Part shown: positions 35,394 to 46,749 of the stretch, piece by piece
Position numbering within the stretch: the first letter of the stretch is position 1
Layout: each line of letters opens with the position of its first letter
Assembly: GCA_035048815.1 (NCBI GenBank)
Contig: JAUCBN010000042.1
Location: 7,936,001 to 8,000,000, forward strand
Length of the DNA: 64,000 bases
Reading direction: 5' to 3'
From: Abelmoschus esculentus
Taxonomy: Eukaryota > Streptophyta > Magnoliopsida > Malvales > Malvaceae
Notes under the pieces: model-generated
What the model saw: only the letters and a program-made list of their open reading frames with translations
Databases searched by the model: none
Told to the model about the DNA's origin: nothing
Position numbers and translations under genes: made by a program

Positions 35394-35975
35394 AATCCAA
35401 TAAATAATCATAAGTTCTTCTCATTACAAATATTTTTTTGTCAAGAACCAAATATTTCTCATCTTAGATTTTTTTGGTGTGCGTTGTATGTTTTAATTGC
35501 TCCACCACAACGCACAAAGATGAGTTCTATTGGGAATATATGTCAGATTTAAATTTCCCTTTATAATTAAATATCTTGAGCTTCTAATAGGAAATTTATT
35601 TAAAATTCAATTTACTAATTATAATTTTAATGAATAAGTTTACCCAATATTATGGGGAGAAAATAAAATAAATAAAAAAATATACAATGAATTATCATTT
35701 TATTAGTTTGATCCATGTATTCAACAATGTGAACTGTAAGTTCAAAGGATAATTCATTTAACAAAGCAATTGCTAGATGATTTTGTTGACTCTAAAATAG
35801 TGTCTAAGTCACGTATACCAACTATGAGTGCTCTGATTAAATTTGATATCTTGGAATGACAAATTCTAGTTGTTAATGAGTCTAACTTACTCTTGAAGCG
35901 TGATAGACAAGTATGTTCCAAAGATAAAATTTCCTCAAAAAATAAAATGAACTATATTAATATATATATACATTA
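35394..35975 (+). pseudogene. Ty1/copia polyprotein remnant, right half
   Basis: Starts with the right AATCC duplicate (35394-35398) and reads NPINNHKFFSLQ, then CQEPNISHLRFF and APPQRTKM. These are the end of the copia integrase core and the linker after it. Further pieces (NELSFY, then IIHLTKQLLDDF near 35760, SRIPTMSALIKFD near 35820) follow in shifted frames. It ends in AT-rich simple sequence. It continues the fragment that stops at 8680. Confidence 0.75.
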
Positions 35976-36081
35976 ATACATACTATAATCTATATAATAT
36001 ATTAGATGTATATATGCATATAATATACATTAATATATACAATGTATATAATATACTTTAACGTATATAGTATATATACTT
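35976..36081. repeat. AT-rich alternating simple sequence
   Basis: Made of TATATA/TAATATAT phrases with no coding potential. It separates the copia remnant from the repeat at 36082. Confidence 0.8.
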
Positions 36082-36690
36082 AAATGTACACTAATATATG
36101 TATTTAATTTATTTATGAATTAATAAATGTATATTTATTTAATTAATGTATGTATATTATTAATTCTTTAAGCCTAACACTAATCACCTAAGCCCAACTC
36201 ACTAAACTAGTTCTTTAAGACCTATTATTCAATCACTAGTCTAATTCTCTATGATCAAATTAAAACAATTTTAAAATATATAATCTGATTTTAATTAAAT
36301 GAGGACTAAATCAAATAAAAAATAAAATTTAAAACTTAATTTTCGATCATAACTAAATAATTGTAAAAATAAGGTGTAGGGTGACGTGAGATTCATTTTT
36401 TTAGGCGCGACCTATATAAAAATATGCGGAATTTGTTACTTGACCTAAAGTATTGTCAAATGAATATATAAATTGAATCTCCTTTTTTATATTTTAATTG
36501 ATTATATTTACTCAAAATTTATTATTTGATTATATATTATAATAATAATAATCCACCAAAATTTTTTATATATATTAATTTCCCCCAAAATTTTGTTTTT
36601 CCCTCTTCTTTATATAATAATAAAAATTTATTCTAATTCCCTCCAAAATTTTAAGTAATTTATATCCGTTCAAAATTTTTACACTAAAAT
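36082..36690. repeat. unclassified repeat X, copy 1
   Basis: Direct-orientation copy of 43298-43897, roughly 80-85% alike by eye. Shared phrases include TATTATTAATTCTTTAAGCC, CTCTATGATCAAATTAAAA and CCTCCAAAATTTT. There is a TATA-like CTATATAAAAATAT near 36412. I see no coding sequence and no clear ends. Confidence 0.75.
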
Positions 36691-37011
36691 TAAATTAATC
36701 TTAAACTTAAAAAAATAAATGGTTTATTTCCCTCCAAAATTTTGACTTTTCACTCTTTTTTTATCAATTATCTTTTTTTTTCTATCAATTATTTTGGTTT
36801 AATTTAGTTGAGTCATAATTTAAATTAATTTAATAAAAATCTACATTAGATTTTAGAATTCTTTTAATTATGTTTGTAATTTATGTTTTTATATTTTAAT
36901 TTAGCTTAATTAATATTAAGTTTAATAAGTTAATTTAACTTAATTAAATATTAATTTAAAATTATAATTTTTAATGAAATATTAATTTAAAATTAAATAT
37001 ATTAAAACTGG
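36691..37011. other. AT-rich stretch, nothing recognised
   Basis: Continues repeat X without a partner at the other copy. It is A/T-rich and ends at the LTR of element B; the last five bases (ACTGG) would be the target-site copy of B. Confidence 0.5.
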
Positions 37012-38378
37012 TGAAGGCTCGGAAGTCTGTTAATTCCACCTTTCGTCAAATTGTAGTATTTGAGATGCCGAACCCATAGGGACTTTGTCGACCTTACTAC
37101 TGCTTAAACCTGCACTATTGAAAATAAAAACATAAGTAATTTCTGGATTTGAGATAACTAAATTTACTTGAAAACTAAAATAAAATAAGAGAATTGATAT
37201 AATGAAATTGAGGCCAAGTTGAATGCTTTGTAGAGGAGAATCCAGTTGTATTATTTATACACTTATTAATTTAATGGGTTGACTTGCCGCCTCAGCAGGT
37301 TGCACTAAGGGTCACCACAGCTGCCTAGGCGGGGTTATTCCTTGTCAACAACTCAACTTTCTATAGTTCGATAGAGCATCCTTATATGTCTCTTCTTTAT
37401 CCCTAAGCAAAGAGAACTGTTAAACTCCACGTTTTGATGATACCTCCCAACGTGCATCAAGGATGAACAAAAACCAAACACATACGTCTTATTAGTAGCT
37501 GAAATCCTGGGCGATTTATCTCTAAATCGGATTAGTTGATGCCCTTGAGCAAAGACCGTATTCTCTTGTTTCGTGAGCCTAACTCTCCCGATATTAGAGA
37601 AATAGATTTTTCTTCACATACTATCATCTCGAGCTCATATGCAAAGAAGAGTAATTTCCAAGAGAGAATAAACTATGAAATAAGTTTTGCATTAATAAAT
37701 ATCAAAGATAATACAACCTTCTTCTCCAACTACTCCATAAACAACCTAAAGCTTCGAATGAGTTTATAACATGGTGTAGTCGGCGGCTAAGAATATATGC
37801 TATAGAGAATCTGAATTGACTCGACTCTTTAACCTAAACCTAATATGTACCTTATATAGGCCAAGCCCTAGGTTAAAGTCTTCCATATAAGGAAATAATT
37901 GTACAAGGAAAAGAATTCAGCTCATAATTAAACTCAGACACTTTATTCTTATTTCCTAAAATATCTCTTCTTTCTGTGTTGACCTTTGGCCGAGGCTTGA
38001 CCCTTCAGATTGGTTATGTCTTTCCCTCGCTTTATGTCCTTTGAGTTTGGTGTCTTTTTCTCTTTTTGTCAAGCACTAGTTGTTATCTTTACTCTGCTAT
38101 CGTGGCCTCCAAAATGTTGCCATGACGGGTGCTCCTCTGCAATTCAGTATCAATCCTCTTATCTGGCCATTCTTATGATGTATTTTCTGCCTAAGAAAGA
38201 AAACCATCAATTGCATCTATTTTATGCCAAATAATAGATAAATTCGTAAATTATGTAATTAGATACTGAATTATGGAAAATAAACAGAATTACCCATTAT
38301 TATCCTTAAATTTGTCCTTGATTGGCAATCATTGAGTGGGAAAATGATATAAAAATTAAAACTTTTAGGAACTTATCA
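37012..38378 (-). repeat. 3' LTR of element B (1367 bp)
   Basis: TG...CA ends, directly flanked on the internal side by a polypurine tract. Aligns with the LTR at 2555-3921 and, on its left end, with the 5' LTR remnant at 43205-43297 (about 80% alike). Confidence 0.9.
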
Positions 38379-38393
38379 AATACCCCCAAACTC
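38379..38393 (-). other. polypurine tract of element B
   Basis: Minus strand GAGTTTGGGGGTATT lies directly before the LTR start TGATAAGTTCC. The GTTTGGGGGTAT core is typical for Athila-type elements. Confidence 0.9.
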
Positions 38394-39287
38394 AAACTAT
38401 TGCTTGTCCTCAAGCAAATCAAAATATAGAATTAAGTCAAGAATTTTAAAGTAATATATCAGCCTACCTGACGCGGAAGAATTCCTTTCTTAAGTCAGCC
38501 TCTTCTAGAATCTAGGAATTCCTCAGAACTGGACTATAAGTCTTAGTGGGTGTGTACGTAGCTGTGTCAAAGCTGATTTTTTAAGTTCTAATCCTTTTTC
38601 TAGCTCAAGACTTTTGACTTAAATTTTTATTCGAATCTTATTTTTCTTTTTCACCCTAATTGTATATAAATATATATTGCTATATACTTACACTGCTTGA
38701 GCCAGTTTCGGGCACCTCAAGTGTTTAGCTATTCTCATTAGAGCCAATTTCGGGCACTTCTAGTAAGTGGGAGAAAGTCTAAGTCCTAGAGCCAGTGATG
38801 GGTACCTCTATGGACTAACTAAAGCTGGTGATAGGCACCTCTAGTTTAAAACTTAAGCCTAAGTCCTTATTGCTTTTTAAACAAAAGAACTTTTAAAATC
38901 GACTAAGACTAGTAGTGTTTGAATTTTTTCAGGCTCATAATCTAATCCTAAGTACTAATCCTAGCAAACCTTTCAGATTTCAAGTTTGTTGAAGGGTGCA
39001 GATTGCGATGACGGTTGGAAAATATATTATTGCCGACGCAGTTTCAATACAATTCAACAAAAAAAATTTTGCATATAAAGGCAGTTGATAAGGTAGAACT
39101 AAGGCACAATAATTAAGGCAACTAAGAATTTTTCATACATTGCAGATATTACATATTACAAAATAAGACCAATACTCCCCCAAACTTGAGGGATGTATTA
39201 TCCTTAATGCATAAAAAAGAAAAAAATAAGAGTAAATCGAAAATAAAAAAAACATAAAAAAAGAAAAAAAATGAAGACTACCGCCTT
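38394..39287 (-). other. 3' non-coding region of element B
   Basis: Non-coding. At 38695-38850 a phrase of the type GAGCCAGTTTCGGGCACCTC recurs about four times with variation (plus-strand reading), a small imperfect tandem repeat. The rest is AT-rich. Confidence 0.6.
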
Positions 39288-40078
39288 TTAAAATTTGGTG
39301 GATCCAAAAGAATCTTCCGATTCACTATCGATTAGGAGCTTACGGCGTGTCCTTGGTGGCTACTCGACAGCCTTCTTTGGTGGACTCACCATTGGTATTT
39401 TGGCCGAGCGTGGTGGTTGGACTCGAATAAGAGTTGGGTCTGTGGCTGGTTCTTCCTCCGTATCCAAATTGATCGGAGATGAAGAGATTGCTTTTCTCTT
39501 CTACACTCCTTATGCTGCGGTTAACAGTTCCTCGACGATCTTTACTTGGTTGGTCAGGTCATTCTCAGAGTCACTCCAAGTGAAAGTGGTAGAGTGTTCT
39601 AGAGTGGCTTTTCTGTTAGTGGAGTTCATTTGGAGGAATTCAGCTACCGATTCTACTGGGAGATATTTTGTAGCTGTTGCTGCGATAGTCGATACGGCGG
39701 GAGAGAGAGGGACTGTTGCTGAAGCTAGTGCTGAATTAACAGGTGCAGCAGGGGGAGGATGAGGTGTGGAGAGCTCGACTGGGAAGTTTGGTAAGACGGT
39801 CGAACATGCTGGGAGTGCATCATGTATGGTGGCGATAATGATGCTGTTGAACTCCCGATGTATGTCATGAAGGCCAATTGCCTTCTCTCAATTGTCTATA
39901 GGATCTCTAAACCTCCTGCTGGTGCATTTGGTGTATGCTTAGTTGGGTCTGCTCGTTGTTCAGCCTCGGTAGGTGTTGTTGCCTCTACAACGAGAGGGAT
40001 GTATGATTATGGATTGACTTCCTCCATTTCTATCCTTTTCATGTATATCTCCCTAGTTCATCCTTTCCTTGCCGACAT
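39288..40078 (-). pseudogene. decayed ORF of unknown function in element B
   Basis: Minus strand from the ATG at 40078 (MSARKG, then stops) to the stop at 39288. The frame shifts near 39800. From there it reads as protein-like, proline/serine/acid-rich sequence (ELSTPHPPPAAPVNSAL, FTWSDSENDLTNQVKIVEE, STKF at the end) with stops near 39510 and 39360. It contains a basic, serine/acid-rich C-terminus (TRRKLLIDSESEDSFG). I recognise no domain. It lies where pol would be, after the protease stop, and could be a lineage-specific accessory ORF or an env-position ORF. The opposite-strand frame at 39295-39762 is taken to be its shadow. Confidence 0.5.
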
Positions 40079-40492
40079 TGATCCTTTTGTGTAGAAGGAG
40101 AGAGCAAAGTTGTTAGACTTTAATAAAAATGAAGGATAAGGAATGGTTACCTTTGCCCATTATTTAAACAGGTAGAATGACGCAGCATTTGAGGGAGCGA
40201 GTATGATTATTACCCGCTGGCATGCACGTAACGCAACCACAGTTGGTGTCTAATGACAACAGAAATGATGCAATTTTTGAAATTAGTCAGCATAAATCCC
40301 GCCCGACAATTATATGTTTTCCTTGGATTGGTCCGCTGATTTATTTGGATGATAATCATCATTTATTCTCCATTAATGGTACCTAAATGACTTTAAATAA
40401 GATAATTAAAACTATGGAAATATTAAAAATTCTACAAACTTATATTGCGAAAAATTTAAATCTAATTCTTAAAATTGAAGACTAAAAATCAT

Positions 40493-43083
40493 TTATATTG
40501 CATCTCTAGCAGCAACCATCTTCCCCTTTTTTAGTGGAGGAGAAGCGAATTTCCCTGTTGCTATCTCCTCGTCAGGTGGTTTCTTTCGGATATATTTCTG
40601 TTCAAGGGGAGTGCTACCTCGGTAGGTCTTGTTCAGGCAGTCCGTCTCTGTATTGAAGTTAAATTCAGTTTTAACCTTAATTCTTTGATATTCATCTGGT
40701 TCATCCGGATGCCTTAGAATCTTGAATACATTGATCTTGACTTGTTGGTCATTAACCCTTATGACCAATTTGCCTTTCTCGCAATTGATTAATGTTCTAC
40801 CTGTGGCTAGTAACGGCCTTCCCAATATGATCATAGCATGTTCATCTGTATCATAATCAATAATTAAGAAGTCAGCAGGGAATATAGATTTATCCACTCT
40901 TACCAGGATATCTTTAATTTTTCCTTTCGATTGTATATAAGTACGGTCTACCAATTGCAGCATCATAGTTGTTGGTTTTACCTGCCCAATGTCTAGCTTC
41001 TAAAATACTGATTAGGCATGAAGTTAATACTAGCACCTAAGTCACCTAATGCCTTGCCCACGTATTGATCACCGATAGAGCAGGGTATGATGAAGCTACC
41101 AAGATCTTTTCTTTTGATTGTGACCTTATTTTACAGCATTGCCACGCACCATTCTGTTGTGGCAACTATTTCAAACTCACTAATTTTTGTCCTTTTGGAT
41201 ATAATATCCTTAAGGAACTTAGCATAGTTGGGCATTTGTTTAAGTGTCTCCACCAAATGTATATTTATATGTACGTGTTTAAGTATGTCGAGGAATTTCT
41301 TAAATTGGTACTTCTATTTTTGTTGTTTCAACCTTTGTGGGAAAGATGGTTGTAAACGTAGATCCTCAATCTTTTTGTTGTATTGGAATCGTATCTACGG
41401 TGTGGCTATGGAATCATCTACTGCGGCATCATTGTCGATAGTGTTTGATGGTTCCTTAGTCTCAGTTTGTTCTTGAGTAGCTTCTTTGTGGGCTACTGTC
41501 TCAAGGGTCTTACCTACTGCTCTTGCAGATATTTTAGGGTCATTCAATTGTAAACTACTTCTGGTAGATATGGCTTTACATTATTCATATGGACCAGTTC
41601 TAGCGACTTCAGTATCGTTGGGGAGACCTCCTATAGGTTGGCTTTTCATCTATTGTGCCATCTGTCCTACTGCAACTTCTAGTGTTTTGAGTGCAGCTTC
41701 ATTGTTCTGCATTCTCATCTCGTCTTTGTCCATGAAAGTGTCGACTTTCTAGATGAATTTATTAGTGTTTGCAATATAGGCACCAGTCTGAGCCATGAAT
41801 GTCTACAATGTGTTTTCCAAGGTCTAGACATCTATCTGTTGTTACAGCGGTAGTGCTTGCTGCGACATCAGCTTTTGAATCATTTTGTTATTCTGCTGGA
41901 ATCCAGTATTTTGCATAGGTTGATGTTGCGAGTTTAGTGCATTGTTGGGGCTACTCCATGAGAAATTTGAGTGTTTCCTCCGTGATGGATTATAATTGTT
42001 TGACATGTTATTCCTATTGAAATTTCTAATATAGAAGGAGGATTCTGGGTTTTGCGGACAGTTATTCGAGTTGTGGTTGTCACCACATGTTTCGTAGAAG
42101 ACCATAATTGCTTTCACTTCTCGAACATGGCTTGGTTTGTGCAAATCCTTAACCATATTTGTCAAAGGTGACAATTGTGTTAAGATAGATTCGGAGGAGT
42201 CAGTAATTTTCATACCTCGCCTTGTTATGTCGCATCTGGTTGTTGGGTGCTGATAATCGTTTTTTGCTAATCTGTCCAGCATCTCTACTCTCATAGGATG
42301 ATCAGTCTAGTAGGGTGCCATTGGCAGAAGCATCAAGCATCATTCTTGTAGGGGTGTTTATTGTATTGTAAAAGATTGATATCTGAGTCCACTCGGGTAA
42401 ACTATACATGAGGGATTTTTTGTATAGTTCTCTATATCTTTTCCAAGCCTCATACATAGATTCGTCTTCTTCTTGACTAAAAGATGTGATATCGTTTCTG
42501 ATCTTATCAGTCATGTTAGTATAATTGAAACGAGCAAGAAAGCTTCGGTATAGTTCTGTCCATGAACTCAACGATCCCGGCTAGAGGTTGTTTAACCATG
42601 ATTTTGCCCTATCCCTCAGTGAATATGGGAACAATTTTGCTTAAGGATGTAGGCTGAGACTCCCAATAGTTTAAACAAATTACAAATTTCCAAGAATGAC
42701 TTAAGATGCTGCCGAGCATCTTCATTGGCCGATTCCCCAAACTGACCTAGGGTGTTGATCATGTTGAACATGACCGGTTTTAACTCAAAGTGTTCTACCT
42801 CTATATTAGGCATCACAACAGTAGGAGTTATTTCATCCAAATCTTCCTCTAGATAATCACGAACGGTTCGTGCGCATTCCTGTCTTGGAAGGTTTAATGG
42901 GTCAACAACTGCAAATGCGCCGCAATTTTCTGCCTCGGCGGAATTTATGTCAACGTTGTTCTGCTGGCCAGGTGTTGTATTCATTCTTTCGTGTACCCTA
43001 TGTTTCAAATTTCGTGTTCTTCTTTTGATTTTTGGATCGTAAGGGTATTGATCAAGCGACAGATTAGATCTGGTCATGCACAA
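40493..43083 (-). pseudogene. gag-protease of element B, broken
   Basis: Starts at 43083 (MCMTRSNLSLDQYPYDPK). The first capsid segment is intact to 42616 (FELKPVMFNMINTLGQFGES, then EDARQHLKSFLEICN). After a frameshift come 42571-42302 (YEAWKRYRELYKK) and 42294-41842, with an incomplete zinc knuckle (YETCGDNHNSNNC, first Cys replaced by Tyr). The protease centre DLGASINFMP lies near 41035. The open segment 40966-40493 (VRVDKSIFPADF, IILGRPLLATG) ends in a stop directly after the protease, where an autonomous Athila would read on into RT. Confidence 0.85.
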
Positions 43084-43179
43084 AACAACCCTAGTAAGTT
43101 AAAATAAACTAAAACTAAAACTAAATAAAATAAAAGAAAAAAAGATGCAAAAATAATTAATAGTAAAATAGAGCTCCAA

Positions 43180-43197
43180 TCCCCGGCAACGACGCCA
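43180..43197 (-). other. primer binding site, tRNA-Asp type
   Basis: Minus strand TGGCGTCGTTGCCGGGGA differs by one base from the complement of the plant tRNA-Asp 3' end as I recall it. It lies seven bases inside the LTR. Confidence 0.9.
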
Positions 43198-43204
43198 AAT
43201 CTAG

Positions 43205-43297
43205 TGAAGGCTCGGAAGTCCTGTTAACTCCATATTTTGCCAAATTACAGTATTTGAGATGTCGAACCTACAGAGACTGTGAGACCTTACTACTATT
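43205..43297 (-). repeat. 5' LTR remnant of element B (93 bp)
   Basis: Begins TGAAGGCTCGGAAGTC as the 3' LTR does, but stops matching at 43297, where repeat X copy 2 starts. About 1.27 kb of LTR is missing here. Confidence 0.85.
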
Positions 43298-43897
43298 TAA
43301 ATGTATACTAATGTATGTATTTAATTTGTTTATGAATTAATGTATTTATATGTATTTAATTATGTATGTATATTATTAATTCTTTAAGCCAACAGTAATC
43401 CTCTAAACCCAAATTATTAAACTAGTTGTCTAAGACTAATTCTCCAATCACTAAACAAATTCTCTATGATCAAATTAAAATAATTTTAAAATATATAGTT
43501 AATTTTAATTAAATGAAGGCCAAATCGAATAAAAAATAAAATTTAAAACTTAATTTTGAGTGATCATAACCAAATTGAAATAATTGTAAAATAAGATATA
43601 GAGCGAAGCAAGATTTGATTTTTAGGAGCGATCTATATAAAAATATTCTGAATTTTTTATCTAACCTAGAGAGTGTCAAATGAATATCTAAATATAATCT
43701 CTTTTTTATGTTTTTAATTAATTATATTTAAACAAAATTTATTATTTAATTATAAAAATAATAATCCTCTAAAATTAAATATATATTAATTTCCTCTAAA
43801 ATTTTGTATTTTTCCCTCTTTTTTATATAATAAACAAAACTTATTTCTAATTTCCTCCAAAATTTTGGGTAACTTATATCTACTCAAAATTTTTATA
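43298..43897. repeat. unclassified repeat X, copy 2
   Basis: Matches 36082-36690 along its length in the same orientation. It lies between the broken 5' LTR of B and the broken 3' end of D, with both junctions abrupt. Confidence 0.75.
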
Positions 43898-44950
43898 TAT
43901 GGCCCTTCCCAATTCAATATCCTTTTCTCGTAGAAATCACGATATTTTGACAAGATCTTTTTAAGCATTAGATCACCCTCTCATAACTCTTGCTGTCGAA
44001 CTTTCTTATCATGAGTTCGAATCATTAGCTTATGGTACAATTGGCTATGATAGATAGCTTTCAACCGCTTTTCTTCAATCAATTTCAGCTGAAAAAAAAA
44101 TGAATTTGTACCTATTCTGCGTCATCTAATTTCACCTCTAACAATATTCGACGAGATGAGATTTCAACCTCCACTGGTAACACTACCTTTGTTCCATACA
44201 CCAAAGAATAAGGTGTTGCCCCGGTAGACGTTCTCATCGAGTTTTGGTACGTAAATAAGGCAAAATGATGTCTTTCATGGGAGTCTTTGTAAGTTTTTAT
44301 CATCTTCAATATGATCTTCTTGATGTTTTTGTTGGCTGCCTTGACCGCTTCATTCATCTTCGGTCGGTATGTCACAAAATTGTGATGTATTATCTTGAAT
44401 TGCTCACAAGTTTCTACGATCACTCTGTTGTTAAAAATGGTAGCATTATCAGTAATGATCCGCTTTGGTAAACCATATCAAAAAATGATCTCTTTCTTAA
44501 AAAATTTATAAACAATTGTCCTCGTGATGTTGGCATAAGAAATAACTTCTATCCATTTAATGAAATAATCAATATTCACTAAGATGAAGCGATGCCCATT
44601 CGAAGTTTTGTGATGAATCTGTCCAATTATATCTAGTCCCCATACAACAAGAGGCTAGGGTGAATTCATCGTATGCAAAGGTATTGATAGAGAATTGATC
44701 TTGTTTGCATAGATCTGGCATTTGTGACACTTCTTGGCGTATTTTATACAATATCTTTCGTTGGTAGACCAATAAAACTCATATCTCATTATTTTACGCA
44801 CCCATTGAAAATCCCTTGGCATGAGTACCATATATTCCATCGTGCACCTCTTCAAGAATACTCTTGGCTTCTTGTACATTGGCACATCTCAACAATATTT
44901 GATCTTTACCCATCTTGTATGGGATATCACCATCCAAATAGAACTTCTAC
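43898..44950 (-). pseudogene. integrase of element D, broken and truncated
   Basis: Pieces on the minus strand: GDIPYK near 44940, the HHCC finger near 44850-44700 (KKCHKCQIYANKIN), the DDE core in fragments, with CEQFKIIHHNFVTYRPKMNE and AVKAANKNIKKII at 44410-44310. STGATPYSLVYGT follows near 44210, and WEGPY is the last recognisable segment. The NGVVEAANK-type segment of A reads NEAVKAANK here, so the catalytic Glu appears replaced. Confidence 0.8.
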
Positions 44951-46595
44951 ATTTTTTTCTATAGAGGTTGTCATCATATTCTCATATGGAAAATCAAATT
45001 CAGAAGCTCATAGTCTTCTAAGGCTCTACTTGCGAGAAAATAAGCTATGACATTTCTTTTAATTGCTTTCTGGCTCACATACAATATATCAAACTCTTAT
45101 AACAACACTTGTCAACGTGATAATCTACCAGTCAATATGTACTGCCTAAGTCGATGGGTAACCCAAATGAGTGCACAACACAACTTCTAGATAAACGGGT
45201 ACCACACTTCACATTCACTAAACTTTTTACTCAGGTAGTAAATTTCTCTTTATTACTTTCCAGTATCATCATGTTATCCCAACACATATCCCATGGAATT
45301 CTCGAATACTGTCAAGTAAAGGATCAACGGTCAATCTAGAACGGGTGCCACTAATATTGGCATATTTGATAAGAACTGTTTAATTTTGTCTAACATTTTT
45401 TGGCATTCATCATCCCTCTCTCCTAGATTATTCTTTCGAAGAAATTTAACTATTGGAGGCAGCAAGTTCTGAATCACCTTGACTTTATCTAGAGACAATT
45501 CAATCTTCCAAGAAATCTTCAAACTTTTTTTGTGTGTTTGCAGAGGCGCCAAGTTCTGAATCGCCTTGACTTTATCTAGATCAATTTCAATCTCTTTTCT
45601 ATTGACCACGAAACCAAGCAAATTGCCAGACGTTACTCCGAAGTTAAACTTGTTTGGTTTAAAGCTTCAATTGGTATTTTCGCAACCTCTGGAATAACTT
45701 TTTCAAGTTCTGAACATGCTCATCTTCTGTTTGGGATTTGGTTATCATATCGTCCACATAGACTTGAATTTCTTTACGCATCAAGTCATAAAGAAATGTC
45801 ACCATAGATATCTGATATGTTTCCCCAACATTCTTCAATCTGAAGGGCATGATTTTTTAGTAAAAAGTACCCCACAACGCTGTAAAAGTCATCTTATCTA
45901 TATCTTCTGCATTTATTTTGATCTGATTATACCCAGAGAAACCATCAATGAAGGAGAACCATGAATGTCCTGAAGTATTGTCAACCAAAAAATCTATATA
46001 GGGCAAAGTAAAATTATCCTTCAGACTCGCTCTATTTAGGTCTCTATAATCTAAATAAATTCGCACCTTTCCTTCTTTCTTTAGCACTGGGACTATGTTT
46101 GCTACCCATTCTGGATGCATAACCACTTGTAAAAATCCTACATCAATATATTCTTGCACCTCTTCTTTGATCTTCAGGAGCATTTTCGACTTAACCTTCT
46201 GAGCTTTTACTGTATCGGTTTACATTCTGGACTTATAGACAACTTGTGCACCATAATATTAGTGTTTAGACCTGGAATATCTTGATAAGACTATGCAAAA
46301 ATATCTTTGAATTCTTGTAACATATCAATTAGCTCTTGTTTTGCCTCTGGCGAAAACTCTACCCCAATCTTGACTTCTTGTTTTAGTTCATCAGTACCAA
46401 AATTTAGAATCTCTATCTATCATTTGTAGGGCATGATCTATTTACCTTGTTTTTCCACTAACCACAGTAATTCTTTCGGAACCACGTAATCCACATTATC
46501 TTCACACTCATTAATTTCTATTAGACAAGAGATCCTTTTCAAATCTATTTCAGAATTAGGCATAGAATTACTCATGTAATCATTGATTGAGAACC
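44951..46595 (-). pseudogene. RT and RNase H remnant of element D
   Basis: RT pieces run from about 46200 (MLLKIKEEVQEYIDVGFLQ) through YRDLNRASLKDNFTLP to YVDDM at 45760-45746 and on to 45659. At 45621-45331 the LDKVKAIQNL segment occurs twice and the FLGRLNYVSRF segment between is missing. The RT-linked RNase H is in fragments (45330-45050). The second, archaeal-type RNase H seen in A is absent: sequence equivalent to A 19985 joins that equivalent to A 20580 near 44950. Confidence 0.75.
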
Positions 46596-46749
46596 TGCAA
46601 AAAAAGTTTTATATATTTGGATTGGAATAAACAAATTATGAAAAAATGTTGGCCATTTGAGAAAAAGAATCATCTTTATTGCAATGAATTCATGTAAAGT
46701 ACTTTACAGAAATTCCCTTATACTCTCTGGTAAAAGTACTTGGCATTAC
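46595..46749 (-). other. putative intron between PRO and RT of element D
   Basis: Minus strand GTAATGCC at 46749-46742 and TTTTTTGCAG at 46604-46595, then GTTCTCAATCAATGATTAC. The same donor and acceptor contexts are found in element A, while the interior is about 50 bp shorter. Confidence 0.65.

Larger units (their letters stand above)
37012..43297 (-). mobile_element. non-autonomous Athila-like element B (gag-pro only)
   Basis: On the minus strand: remnant of the 5' LTR (43205-43297), tRNA-Asp primer site (43180-43197), gag (from 43083), protease ending in a stop at 40493, a decayed ORF of unknown function (40078-39288), non-coding DNA, polypurine tract (38379-38393) and complete 3' LTR (37012-38378). 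The internal region is only 4.8 kb and has no RT, RNase H or integrase, so it would need those enzymes from another element. Confidence 0.85.

Noticed and set aside
39295..39762. 155-codon plus-strand frame
   Set aside because: The minus strand of the same stretch reads as more protein-like sequence with the element's own orientation; this frame is taken as its shadow.
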